This document shows positions 14,425 to 23,177 of a stretch of DNA of 44,251 bases, one piece after another. Position 1 is the stretch's first letter. Each line of letters opens with the position of its first letter. Below the pieces are notes generated by a model. The model saw only the letters and a program-made list of their open reading frames with translations, searched no databases and had not been told where the DNA came from. Origin of the DNA: Akkermansia muciniphila (GTDB lineage: Bacteria > Verrucomicrobiota > Verrucomicrobiia > Verrucomicrobiales > Akkermansiaceae). A program made the position numbers and the translations under genes. Location of the stretch: the NCBI GenBank assembly GCA_945883695.1, contig CAMCYK010000020.1, positions 1 to 44,251 on the forward strand, written 5' to 3'.

Positions 14425-17070
14425 ATGCGTCTTCCTACCGCGATTCTGCTCGCCCTTGCTCCCGCCGCGCCGGCCGCGGCACCGCCCGACGAGCGCTTCA
14501 ACATCGAGGTTCTCGCCAAGGGCATGCCGCAGCCGATGCACCTGGCCCGGCTGGACGACGGCCGGATCTTCTTCTCGGAGATCGCGGGACGGATCCGGCT
14601 CTATCTGCCGTCGACCGGCCAGGTCGAGGAGGTCGGATCGGTCGCCGTGACCACCGCCAACGAGAACGGCCTGCTCGGGATGGCGCTCGATCCCGGCTTC
14701 ATGCAAAACGGCTGGATCTACCTGCTGCATTCGCCGGCCGACTACCCCGGACAGGTCCTGAGCCGCTTCACGATCGTCGGCAACCGGCTGGATCCCGCGA
14801 GCGGCAAGGAAATCCTGAAGTGGGAGGAACAGCGCCGGGAATGCTGCCATCACGCCGGGACGATGCGCTTCGGGCCGGATGGTTGTTTGTATATCTCGAC
14901 CGGTGACAACACTCATCCTTTCGGCGACTCCGAAAGTTATGCACCACTCGACGAGCGGCCGGACCGCGAGCCGTGGGACGCCCAGAAATCCTCCGGCAAC
15001 ACCAACGACCTGCGCGGCAAGATCCTGCGCGTCCGGCTGACTCCCGAGGGCTCGTATGTCATTCCGCCGGGCAACCTGTTCCCGCCCGGCACGCCGCTGA
15101 CCCGACCGGAAATCTTCGCGATGGGATTCCGCAACCCGTGGCGCTTCGACATCGACGCGAAGACCGGCGCCCTCTACGCCGGCGACGTCGGCCCGGATGC
15201 CGGCGGGCCGAACCCGGACCGCGGTCCGCGCGGCTACGACACCGTCAACCGGATCGCCGCGGCGGGCAACTACGGCTGGCCCTACGTGCGCGGCAAGGAA
15301 GCCTACCACGAGTTCGACTTCGCGAGCCGCACGCCCGGTCCGGCCTTCGATCCGCGGAAGCCGGTCAACACCAGTCCGAACAACCAGGGCGCGAAGGAAC
15401 TGCCGCCGGTCCAGGAGCCCATGATCTGGTACCCCAGCGCGCCGTCCGCCGATTTCCCGCTGCTCGGCTCGGGCGGCCGCACCGCTTGCGCCGGGCCGGT
15501 CTTCCACTTCGCGGAGTCCTTCCGCGACCGCGGCGGCTTCCCGCAGCACTTCGACAGGTGCCTGCTGATTTACGACTGGCAACGTCCGTTCATGCACTGG
15601 GCCCGGCTGGGAGAAGACGGGAAACTGGCGGAGCTGTTCCCCTTCACCGGCGCCGTCCGCCTGGCGCAGGGGCAGGACGACGGCAGCGGCCGCTTCCAGA
15701 TCAAGCGCCCGGTCGACATGACTTTCGGCAGCGACGGCGCGCTCTATCTTCTCGACTACGGCGAGACCTGGGGCGCGAACGCCGACTCGCAACTCATCCG
15801 GATCTCCTATCAATGGGGCAATCTGGTCCCGCTGCCGAAACTCGCCGCCCAGAACACCGCCGGCCGCGAGCCGCTCACGGTGCGGCTGAGCAGCGCCGGG
15901 TCCCGCGACCGCGATGGCGACCCGATCACCCGCGAATGGCGGGTGCAACCGGGCGACCGGCTGGTGGGCACGGGCGAGGACGCGGAAGTCCTGCTGACCG
16001 AGCCCGGGGTCTTCACGATCGAGCTGCGGGTCAGCGACGGCAAAGGCGGCAGCGCCAGCGCCAGCGTGCCGGTCACGGTCGGCAACACGCCGCCCGAGGT
16101 GGCGTTCGAAGCTCCCCGCGACGGCGACTTTTTCACCCCTGGCCAGCCGGTCGCCTGGAAGCTCCGGGTCAAGGACGCGGAGGACGGCGACTCGGCGGAC
16201 CACCCGGAGGCCTTCGGCGCGCGCGCCCTGGTCAGCACCACCTGGCTCAAGGGCGGGCAAGCCGAGGTGCCGCCCGGCTTGCTGCTGATGAAACAAAGCG
16301 ACTGCTTCAACTGCCATGCGGTCGAGCAGAAGCTGATCGGGCCGTCGCTGATGGAAATCGCCGACCGCTACCGCGGCCAACCCGGGGCGGAAGACGTCAG
16401 CGTCGGGCGGGTGCTGAAAGGCTCCGCCAATGTCTGGTCGCCGCTGCCGATGCTGCCGCATCCCCAGCACAGCGTCGACGAGCTGCACCAGATGGTCCGC
16501 TACATCTTCGCCCTCGAGCCCGGCAAAGGCGCCGCCGGCCTGACCCGCTCGCTCGCCGGCGAATCCGCGGCCCCGGCCGATCCCGCCATCAGCGGCGTGG
16601 TGCTCGACGCCAGCTTCACCGACGCCGGCCGCGACGCGGTGCCGCCGCTGGCCGGACAGTCGATCGTCACGCTGCGGGCCCGCCGGATCGAAGCCGAGCA
16701 CGCCGCCGAAATCCACGGCTCGATGGTGCTCGGCCTCGGCGACGCGGCGGGCGGCAAAGGCATCGGCAGCATCGGCCACGATCATCACGCGAAGTTCCCG
16801 AACATCGCGCTGGATCAAAGCAGCGCCATCACCTGCCGGGTCGCCAGCGCCGGCAGCGGCGGGACGATCGAAGTCCGTGCCGGCGGCCCGCGGGGGGCCT
16901 TGCTGGCGTCGCTCGAAGTGGCGCCGACCGGGGCCTGGGACAAGTGGGTGGAAGTCACCGCGCCGCTGCCGGCCGCCCTGTCGCGCGCGGACGTCTTCCT
17001 CGTCTTTGTCAGGCCCGGGGTCGGCGGCGGCATGATGAACCTCGACTGGGTCCGCTTCGAGCCGCATTGA
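14425..17070 (+). CDS. Glucose/sorbosone dehydrogenase-like propeller with PKD, cytochrome c and C-terminal carbohydrate-binding-like domain
   Basis: I chose ATG 14425 for its signal peptide (MRLPTAILLALAPAAPAAAP), giving 881 residues. Domains in order: a PQQ-type sugar dehydrogenase beta-propeller (about 25-470; GMPQPMHLARLDDGRIFFSE, ENGLLGMALDPGF, MGFRNPWRFDID), a PKD-like beta-sandwich (about 480-570; GSRDRDGDPITREWRV), a linker, a class I cytochrome c with Cys627-x-x-Cys630-His631 (CFNCH) and a C-terminal beta domain like CBM6/DUF1080-associated modules (RRIEAEHAAE to the end). It probably oxidises a sugar and passes electrons to its own haem. Followed after 60 bp by the DUF1501 and DUF1553 genes, with which it likely forms a unit. 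Confidence 0.9.
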   Translation: MRLPTAILLALAPAAPAAAPPDERFNIEVLAKGMPQPMHLARLDDGRIFFSEIAGRIRLYLPSTGQVEEVGSVAVTTANENGLLGMALDPGFMQNGWIYLLHSPADYPGQVLSRFTIVGNRLDPASGKEILKWEEQRRECCHHAGTMRFGPDGCLYISTGDNTHPFGDSESYAPLDERPDREPWDAQKSSGNTNDLRGKILRVRLTPEGSYVIPPGNLFPPGTPLTRPEIFAMGFRNPWRFDIDAKTGALYAGDVGPDAGGPNPDRGPRGYDTVNRIAAAGNYGWPYVRGKEAYHEFDFASRTPGPAFDPRKPVNTSPNNQGAKELPPVQEPMIWYPSAPSADFPLLGSGGRTACAGPVFHFAESFRDRGGFPQHFDRCLLIYDWQRPFMHWARLGEDGKLAELFPFTGAVRLAQGQDDGSGRFQIKRPVDMTFGSDGALYLLDYGETWGANADSQLIRISYQWGNLVPLPKLAAQNTAGREPLTVRLSSAGSRDRDGDPITREWRVQPGDRLVGTGEDAEVLLTEPGVFTIELRVSDGKGGSASASVPVTVGNTPPEVAFEAPRDGDFFTPGQPVAWKLRVKDAEDGDSADHPEAFGARALVSTTWLKGGQAEVPPGLLLMKQSDCFNCHAVEQKLIGPSLMEIADRYRGQPGAEDVSVGRVLKGSANVWSPLPMLPHPQHSVDELHQMVRYIFALEPGKGAAGLTRSLAGESAAPADPAISGVVLDASFTDAGRDAVPPLAGQSIVTLRARRIEAEHAAEIHGSMVLGLGDAAGGKGIGSIGHDHHAKFPNIALDQSSAITCRVASAGSGGTIEVRAGGPRGALLASLEVAPTGAWDKWVEVTAPLPAALSRADVFLVFVRPGVGGGMMNLDWVRFEPH

Positions 17071-17130
17071 CGGCCCTGCAATAATGGATACCCTGATGGC
17101 GTCTAGGTGTCAACCCGACCGACGAGCCTC

Positions 17131-18609
17131 ATGAACTGCAACGACTCCCTGTTCCTCCACGCCAGCGCCGCCCAGCGCGCGGCCTTGTCCCGGCGCACCT
17201 TCCTGCAGCGCTCCGCCACCGGGCTCGGCATGGGGGCGCTCGGTTCGCTGCTCAATCCGGCGACCGCCCTCGCCGCCGGCGCGACGGGCTTGCCGGGACT
17301 GCCCCACCTGCCCGCGAAGGCGAAACGGATCATCTACCTGTTCCAATCCGGCGCGCCGTCGCAGATGGACCTGTTCGATCCCAAGCCGCAGATGGAAGCC
17401 CAGCGCGGCAAGGACCTGCCGGCTTCGATCCGCCAGGGCCAGCGCCTGACGACGATGACCTCCGGCCAGTCGTCGTTCCCGGTCGCGCCCAGCATTTTCA
17501 AGTTCGCCCAGCACGGGCAAAGCGGGGCCTGGCTGTCGGAGCTGATGCCGAACATCGCGAAGGTGGCGGACGACCTGTGCTTCGTCCGGTCGATGTACAC
17601 CGAGCAGATCAACCACGACCCCGCGATCACCTTTTGCCAGACCGGCCACCAGCTTTCCGGGCGGCCGAGCATCGGGTCCTGGGTCGGCTACGGCCTCGGC
17701 AGCGAGAATGCCGATCTCCCCGCCTACATCGTGCTCACCTCGTTCGGCAGCGGCCGGCCGGATGACCAGCCGCTCTACGACCGGCTGTGGAGCGCCGGCT
17801 TCCTGCCGTCGAAGCACCAGGGCGTCAAATTCCGCAACCAGGGCGACGCGGTGCTCTATCTCGGCAACCCGCCGGGCGTCGACACCGCGATGCGGCGCGG
17901 GACCCTCGACGACATCGCCGCGCTGAACCGGCAGCGCTTCGCCGAGGTCGGCGATCCCGAGATCCAGGCGCGGATCGCCCAGTACGAGATGGCGTTCAAG
18001 ATGCAGGCCAGCGTGCCGGACCTGCTCGACGTCTCGAAGGAGCCCAAGCACGTGCTGGACCTGTATGGGCCGGACGTGAAGCGGCCGGGCAGCTATGCGT
18101 CGAACTGCCTGCTGGCGCGGCGGCTCGCCGAGCGCGACGTCCGCTTCATCCAGCTGTTCCACATGGGCTGGGATCACCACGGCGGCCTGCCTAACGCGCT
18201 CAAGGGCCAGTGCCGCGACACCGACCAGGCGACCGCGGCCCTCATCCAGGACCTGAAGCAGCGCGACATGCTGAAGGACACGCTGATCGTGTGGGGCGGC
18301 GAGTTCGGCCGGACCATCTACTCGCAGGGCGCCTTGACCGCCGACAACTACGGCCGCGACCACCATCCGAAGTGCTTCACCATCTTCATGGCCGGCGCCG
18401 GCATCAAGCCGGGCCAGACCTACGGCGAGACCGATGACTTCTGCTACAACATCACCGATCCGGACCAGGCGGTCCACGTCCACGACCTGAACGCCACCAT
18501 CCTGCACCTGATGGGAATCGACCACGAGCGGCTGACCTACCGCCACCAGGGACGGGATTTCCGGCTGACCGACATCCACGGCAAGATCGTCAAACCCCTG
18601 CTCGCCTGA
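17131..18609 (+). CDS. DUF1501 (sulfatase-like) Tat-exported protein
   Basis: From ATG 17131 (a GTG at 17107 is possible) the protein has 492 residues. It begins with a Tat-type signal ([20 protein letters not shown]), then the DUF1501 body: [42 protein letters not shown] and [20 protein letters not shown]. The fold is alkaline-phosphatase/sulfatase-like, with the Asp/His residues of these motifs in metal-ligand positions; the enzymatic role is not established for most members. In PVC bacteria it is nearly always encoded next to a DUF1553 cytochrome protein, as here (2 bp gap), and the two are thought to act together at the surface on polymers. Confidence 0.93.
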   Translation: MNCNDSLFLHASAAQRAALSRRTFLQRSATGLGMGALGSLLNPATALAAGATGLPGLPHLPAKAKRIIYLFQSGAPSQMDLFDPKPQMEAQRGKDLPASIRQGQRLTTMTSGQSSFPVAPSIFKFAQHGQSGAWLSELMPNIAKVADDLCFVRSMYTEQINHDPAITFCQTGHQLSGRPSIGSWVGYGLGSENADLPAYIVLTSFGSGRPDDQPLYDRLWSAGFLPSKHQGVKFRNQGDAVLYLGNPPGVDTAMRRGTLDDIAALNRQRFAEVGDPEIQARIAQYEMAFKMQASVPDLLDVSKEPKHVLDLYGPDVKRPGSYASNCLLARRLAERDVRFIQLFHMGWDHHGGLPNALKGQCRDTDQATAALIQDLKQRDMLKDTLIVWGGEFGRTIYSQGALTADNYGRDHHPKCFTIFMAGAGIKPGQTYGETDDFCYNITDPDQAVHVHDLNATILHLMGIDHERLTYRHQGRDFRLTDIHGKIVKPLLA

Positions 18610-18611
18610 TC

Positions 18612-21600
18612 ATGAAATTCCTCATCTCCAGGTCCTCGGCCACGTTTCCGCTGATCCTCGCGGCGGTCCCGCTCCACGCCGCGCCGAAGATTGACTTCAA
18701 CCGCGACGTCCGGCCGATCCTCTCCGACAATTGCTTCACCTGCCACGGTCCGGACACCGCCAAGGTCAAGAGCCGGCTGCGCCTGGACAGCCGCGAGGCC
18801 GCGCTCGAAGGAGGAAAATTCGACGGCCCGGCGATCGTGCCGGGGGATCCCGACGAAAGCCCGCTGCTCCAGCGCATCCTCAGCACCGACGAGGACGAGC
18901 ACATGCCGCCGCTCGACAGCCCCAAGCCGCAGCTGACCGACAAGCAGATCGCGACCCTGCGGCAATGGATCGCGGAAGGCGCGGAATACCAGGGGCACTG
19001 GGCCTTCACCGCGCCGCTGCGGCCGGAGCCGCCGGCGGTCCCGCCCGGCCTCGATCCGGGCAAGCCGGTCGCGCCGATCGATGCCTTCGTGCTGGCCAAG
19101 CTCGCGACGGAGGGCCTGAAACCGCAGCCGCCCGCCGACCCGCGGACCTTGATCCGCCGCGTCACGCTCGACCTGACCGGCCTGCCGCCGTCGGTCGATG
19201 AAGTCGCCGCCTTCCTCGCCGACCCGGCGCCCGATGCCTACGAAAAGGTGGTCGACCGCCTGCTGGCCTCGCCGCGCTACGGCGAGCGGATGGCCATGCC
19301 GTGGCTCGACAACGCGCGCTATGCCGACAGCAACGGATTCCAGAGCGACGGGTCGCGCCAGATGTGGCTGTGGCGCGACTGGGTGATCAACGCGTACAAC
19401 CGGAACCTGCCCTTCGACCAATTCACCGTCGAGCAACTCGCGGGCGACATGCTGCCCGACGCCACGCCCGACCAGATCATCGCCAGCGGCTTCAACCGCA
19501 ACCACCGGATCAACGGGGAAGGCGGGCTGATCCAGCAGGAATGGTTCGTCGAGACCGTGATCGACCGCGTCGAAACGACCGGCAACGTCTGGATGGCGCT
19601 GACCATGAACTGCTGCCGCTGTCACGATCACAAGTACGACCCGATCTCGCAGAAGGAGTTCTACCAGATGTTCGCCTACTTCAACAGCGTCGACGAGACG
19701 GGCATCCTCGCGGGCAACAGCAGCAACACGGCACCGCTTTTCCACATGGCGACGCCCGAGCAGGACCTGCAGGTGGCCGACTTGAAGAAGCAGCTCGCCG
19801 CCGCCACCACCGCGGAGAAACAAGCGCGGAAGCAGGTCGCCGCGGGGCAGGCCGCGTGGGAGAAATCCCTGTCGGCCCGCGATGCCGGGCGCCCGGCCTG
19901 GCGGGTGATCACGCCGGAATCGATGACGGCGGAAAAGGCGACGCTGGTCGCGAAAAACGACGTGGTTTACGCCAGCGGCCCGCATCCGGACACCGACACC
20001 TACACGATCCGCTTCAAGACCACCACGCCGACCGTGACCGCGATCCGGCTCGAGCTGCTAGCCGACGACCGGCTGCCCAGCAAAGGCCCGGGCCGTCACC
20101 CGAATGGCAACCCGATCATCTCCGAGCTGACGCTTGCCGCGGCCGGCCAGACGCCGGTCTTCAAGTCGGCCAGCGCGACCTTTGACCAGCCGAACTGGGA
20201 ATCCTCGAAAGCCTTCGACGGGAATCCGGCGACCGGCTGGGCGATCCACCCGCAAGTCGGGAAGGATCAGAGCGCCATCTTCACCTTGGCCACGCCCTTG
20301 CAGCTGCCCGTGGGTTCGGAGCTGACGCTGGGGATCGTCCAGAATTACGGATCGGGGTCGACCCTCGGGAAGTTCCGGGTCGCGCTGACCGATTCAACCG
20401 TCACGTCCCCGCTGCCCGCGGCCATGGCGGCGATCCTTGCCAAGTCCGCGGCCACGCGGAGCCCGGCGGAGAACAAGCAATTGAACGCCCACTACCTCGG
20501 CCAATCCGGCGAGTGGATCACCGCCCAGGCGGCGACGAAGCGGGTGCGGCAGTCACTCGCCGAGCTGGAGGGCAGCGCGCCGTCGACCATGGTGATGAAG
20601 GAACTGGCCACCCCGCGCGAGGCGGTGATCCTCGAGCGGGGCGAATACGACCGGCCGGGGGCCAAGGTGGAGCGCCAGTTGCCGGCCTTCCTCCCGCCGC
20701 TCGCCGAAGGGGAGCCGAACGACCGCCTCGGGCTCGCCCGCTGGCTGGTTTCGGGGACCCATCCGCTGACCGCGCGGGTCTGGGTGAACCGCGCCTGGGA
20801 GCAGTTTTTCGGCTACGGCCTGTGCAAGACGAGCGAGAACTTCGGTTCGCAATCCGAATGGCCGAGCCACCCGGAATTGCTCGACTGGCTGGCGACCGAG
20901 TTCGTGCGGATCGGCTGGGACATGAAGGCGATGCAGAAGCAGATCGTCATGAGCGACGCCTACCGGCGCTCCGCCAAGGTCACGCCGGAATTGTTCGAGA
21001 AGGACCCGGAGAACCGCCTGCTGGCCCGCGGCCCGCGGCTGCGGCTGAGCGGCGAGACCCTGCGCGACCAGGCGCTGGCGGTGTCCGGGCTGCTGAAGGA
21101 AAAGATCGGCGGTCCCAGCGTGCGGCCCTACATGCCCGAGGGGGTGTGGGACGAGACCAGCCGCTACGGCGACCTGCGCGGCTACAAGCACGAGACGGGC
21201 GAAGGGCTCTATCGCCGCACGCTCTACACGATCTGGAAACGCAGCGCCGGCCCGCCGACCCTCCAGTTATTCGACGCGCCGACCCGCGACATCTGCACGA
21301 TCAAGCGGGGCCGCACCAACACGCCGCTGCAAGCGCTCGCCCTGTTGAACGAGGTCACCTTCGTCGAGGCCGCCCGCCAGCTCGCCCAGCGGATGATCAC
21401 CGAAGGCGGGGCGACACCCGAGTCGCGCTTCAACTGGGCGATGGAACACGTGCTCGCGCGGCCCGCCAGCGCAGGCGAACTCGCCGTCCTCGGCAAAGGC
21501 CTGGCGTCGCGCTTGGCCGAATTCCAAGCCAGGCCGGAAGAAGCGGCGAAGTTGCTGGCCTTCGGCGAAAGCAAATCCGCCCAGGCCACGCCCGAACTCG

Positions 21601-21662
21601 CCGCCTACACCCTGATGGCCAACGTCATCCTCAATCTCGACGAAGTCATCACCCGCGAGTGA
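18612..21662 (+). CDS. PSCyt1-DUF1549-DUF1553 planctomycete-type cytochrome protein
   Basis: 1016 residues, starting 2 bp after the DUF1501 stop. A signal peptide (to about residue 22) is followed by a cytochrome-c-like PSCyt1 domain with Cys41-x-x-Cys44-His45 (CFTCHGPD). Next comes DUF1549 (about 155-365; PIDAFVLAKLATEGLKPQPP, NGFQSDGSRQMW), a helical Ala/Lys/Glu-rich stretch near 390-420, and a discoidin-like beta region (about 450-600; ESSKAFDGNPATGWAIHP). DUF1553 closes the protein (about 700-960; DRLGLARWLVSGTHPLTARV, RRTLYTIWKRSAGPPT). These proteins are expanded in PVC bacteria and are proposed to take part in polysaccharide degradation with electron transfer. No membrane anchor other than the signal is evident. 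Confidence 0.93.
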   Translation: MKFLISRSSATFPLILAAVPLHAAPKIDFNRDVRPILSDNCFTCHGPDTAKVKSRLRLDSREAALEGGKFDGPAIVPGDPDESPLLQRILSTDEDEHMPPLDSPKPQLTDKQIATLRQWIAEGAEYQGHWAFTAPLRPEPPAVPPGLDPGKPVAPIDAFVLAKLATEGLKPQPPADPRTLIRRVTLDLTGLPPSVDEVAAFLADPAPDAYEKVVDRLLASPRYGERMAMPWLDNARYADSNGFQSDGSRQMWLWRDWVINAYNRNLPFDQFTVEQLAGDMLPDATPDQIIASGFNRNHRINGEGGLIQQEWFVETVIDRVETTGNVWMALTMNCCRCHDHKYDPISQKEFYQMFAYFNSVDETGILAGNSSNTAPLFHMATPEQDLQVADLKKQLAAATTAEKQARKQVAAGQAAWEKSLSARDAGRPAWRVITPESMTAEKATLVAKNDVVYASGPHPDTDTYTIRFKTTTPTVTAIRLELLADDRLPSKGPGRHPNGNPIISELTLAAAGQTPVFKSASATFDQPNWESSKAFDGNPATGWAIHPQVGKDQSAIFTLATPLQLPVGSELTLGIVQNYGSGSTLGKFRVALTDSTVTSPLPAAMAAILAKSAATRSPAENKQLNAHYLGQSGEWITAQAATKRVRQSLAELEGSAPSTMVMKELATPREAVILERGEYDRPGAKVERQLPAFLPPLAEGEPNDRLGLARWLVSGTHPLTARVWVNRAWEQFFGYGLCKTSENFGSQSEWPSHPELLDWLATEFVRIGWDMKAMQKQIVMSDAYRRSAKVTPELFEKDPENRLLARGPRLRLSGETLRDQALAVSGLLKEKIGGPSVRPYMPEGVWDETSRYGDLRGYKHETGEGLYRRTLYTIWKRSAGPPTLQLFDAPTRDICTIKRGRTNTPLQALALLNEVTFVEAARQLAQRMITEGGATPESRFNWAMEHVLARPASAGELAVLGKGLASRLAEFQARPEEAAKLLAFGESKSAQATPELAAYTLMANVILNLDEVITRE

Positions 21663-21755
21663 CCGGGGAGGCCATCCCCCTTGGACTGCGTGCAGCCCGC
21701 TGCCGCTTTCTTCCGCCAGCCTGCTCTGCCCCTTATCCACAACTTTTGATCCAAG

Positions 21756-21815
21756 CCCCTACGGGGCGAGATGAACCCCTACGGGGCGAGATGAGCCCCA
21801 ACGGGGCGAGATGAG
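21756..21815. repeat. Three tandem 20-bp repeats
   Basis: The unit CCCCTACGGGGCGAGATGAR occurs at 21756-21775, 21776-21795 and 21796-21815; the third has one change (CCCCAACGG). Each unit contains a small CCCC/GGGG hairpin. They directly precede and overlap the left arm of the large inverted repeat that follows. Confidence 0.9.
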
Positions 21816-22010
21816 ATAGCCCGGGGCAAGCAAAGCGCAGCCCCGGGTTCATGGGTCCGGTTTTTGGCACCCTGAAGGGGTGCGATGGGGCCGGTACGAC
21901 AGGACGCCCTGTGCCACCCGCCCCATCCCGCACTTTCAGCGCGGCGGACGGGCGTCGCCCGATCCCGGGGCTGCGCGTTGCTTGCCCCGGGCTTTCTCAT
22001 CTTGCCCCGT
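21801..22010. repeat. Large inverted repeat, 47-bp arms, 116-bp spacer
   Basis: The left arm 21801-21847 and right arm 21964-22010 are reverse complements at 44 of 47 positions; the core of each arm is AGCCCGGGGCAAGCAA and GCGCAGCCCCGGG. The spacer contains a further hairpin (GGCACCC-TGAA-GGGGTGC). Together with the 20-bp repeats this fills most of the 554-bp gap 21663-22216, in which I see no gene. A transcript would fold into one long stem. It may be a non-autonomous element or a structured RNA. Confidence 0.85.
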
Positions 22011-22216
22011 CAGGGCGAAAATCCGGAACCCCCGGACTTGTGGGTGAGCGACCGGGCCTGCTGACTTGCTTCTTGCCACCCCCTCCCGCCGCGCTAAAAG
22101 TTCAGCGTGATCGGAAGCCGCGAAATCATCGCCCTGCCTGCCGCATATTCAGGTGTTATGCAGCACGCCGCAGAAGCACCGCAAATGCAGCGTGCGGTAG
22201 AATAACACTGTTCTGC

Positions 22217-23116
22217 ATGAAAATTATAATTCACACAACAATTGTTGCGCTGATCGCCCTTTCCACAATGGCTAAGGGGGACAGTTATCTTTTTACCCTC
22301 ACCCAGGAGCCTGACCTCAAAAAGGCCAAGATTGAAGGGAACCGTTTGCACATTTCAGTCGATTTGAAACGTCTACCGAATCCGGAGGTAGGGGGAATCG
22401 AAGTCGAGCCCAGTGACAATGATGGATTCGTCATAAGAACCTACATCAAGGCGATACCGGAGCGTGGGTGGTTTCCCATGCTCAAGTGGGAGGACCAGAT
22501 CATTGAACTGTCGAAGGTAACAAACAACGGACCCAATTTCGCTTCGTATTTCGAGATCGAGTTCAAGGAGCGGAAGGACGCTGTTGCCATGGCTAAGAAT
22601 CTTGCGACACTATTCAACGTGCCTGGGAAGCGCGTGGCAACCGGAGAAGTCAAAGAGGCAGAAGCCGGCTCTGGACAACCCGCTACCCGATCCCAGTCGA
22701 AGTCGGAGGGTAGCCAGAAACCTCAACCTGAAGCGGAGGAGCCGAAGGATGATGCCCGTGCGAACGATCAACGGTTGGAGCAGACCGACGACAAGGCGAA
22801 GCGCGTGATCGCCCAGCTGGAGAACATTGAGGTCGATGATGTTTCGTTCGAGAAGCTCACCACGGCTGAAGCAATGGGCTATCTCACGAAGAAGGTCGTC
22901 GGTAACAAAGGTGGAGGTGTGATCCATTTTGTGATCCGAGGAGCCGACCAGGCAAAAAGAGTTGGAATCACGAGCAAGAGCCTGACTTTCGCGAAGGCAG
23001 TCGATGAGATTTGCCGGCAGTCAGGCAGGGTGTGGAGGATCGATTTCAACGAGACTTCAGGCGCGCCCTTTCTCGTATTCATAAACAAGAAAGACCCATC
23101 GGGTCCCGGGAAGTAG
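22217..23116 (+). CDS. Exported protein of unknown function with C-terminal STN/secretin-like domain
   Basis: From ATG 22217 the protein has 299 residues. A signal peptide (MKIIIHTTIVALIALSTMAK) is followed by a beta-rich domain (about 22-140), a polar linker rich in Gln/Glu/Ser/Lys (about 145-200) and a C-terminal roughly 95-residue domain (VISQLENIEV-like start, VGITSKSLTFAKAVDEICRQ, VWRIDF). The last resembles the short N-terminal domain of secretins and TonB receptors, which occurs in many verrucomicrobial exported proteins; this assignment is tentative. Codon use is clearly less GC-rich than in all neighbours (AAA, ATT and GAT common), suggesting a different origin. No Shine-Dalgarno is visible. 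Confidence 0.65.
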   Translation: MKIIIHTTIVALIALSTMAKGDSYLFTLTQEPDLKKAKIEGNRLHISVDLKRLPNPEVGGIEVEPSDNDGFVIRTYIKAIPERGWFPMLKWEDQIIELSKVTNNGPNFASYFEIEFKERKDAVAMAKNLATLFNVPGKRVATGEVKEAEAGSGQPATRSQSKSEGSQKPQPEAEEPKDDARANDQRLEQTDDKAKRVIAQLENIEVDDVSFEKLTTAEAMGYLTKKVVGNKGGGVIHFVIRGADQAKRVGITSKSLTFAKAVDEICRQSGRVWRIDFNETSGAPFLVFINKKDPSGPGK

Positions 23117-23120
23117 TTCG

Positions 23121-23152
23121 CAAAGGCAGGGTCGGACCCATGGGCCGCCCGC
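23121..23152. repeat. Fragment of the dispersed intergenic repeat
   Basis: CAAAGGCAGGGTCGGACCCA followed by TGGGCCGCCCGC matches the left end of the family found at 9041, 26546 and 38830. It fills most of the 61-bp gap between the STN-domain gene and the SGNH gene. The right end of the element is missing. Confidence 0.6.
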
Positions 23153-23177
23153 AGACCCCAGGTGCGAACCCGCCCGC

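Noticed and set aside
14368..17067. Minus-strand frame of about 900 codons opposite the sugar dehydrogenase
   Set aside because: GC-driven open antisense frame with Arg/Gly/Asp/His bias and no family similarity.
21756..21815. Possible CRISPR-like repeats (three 20-bp units)
   Set aside because: Units are contiguous with no spacers.
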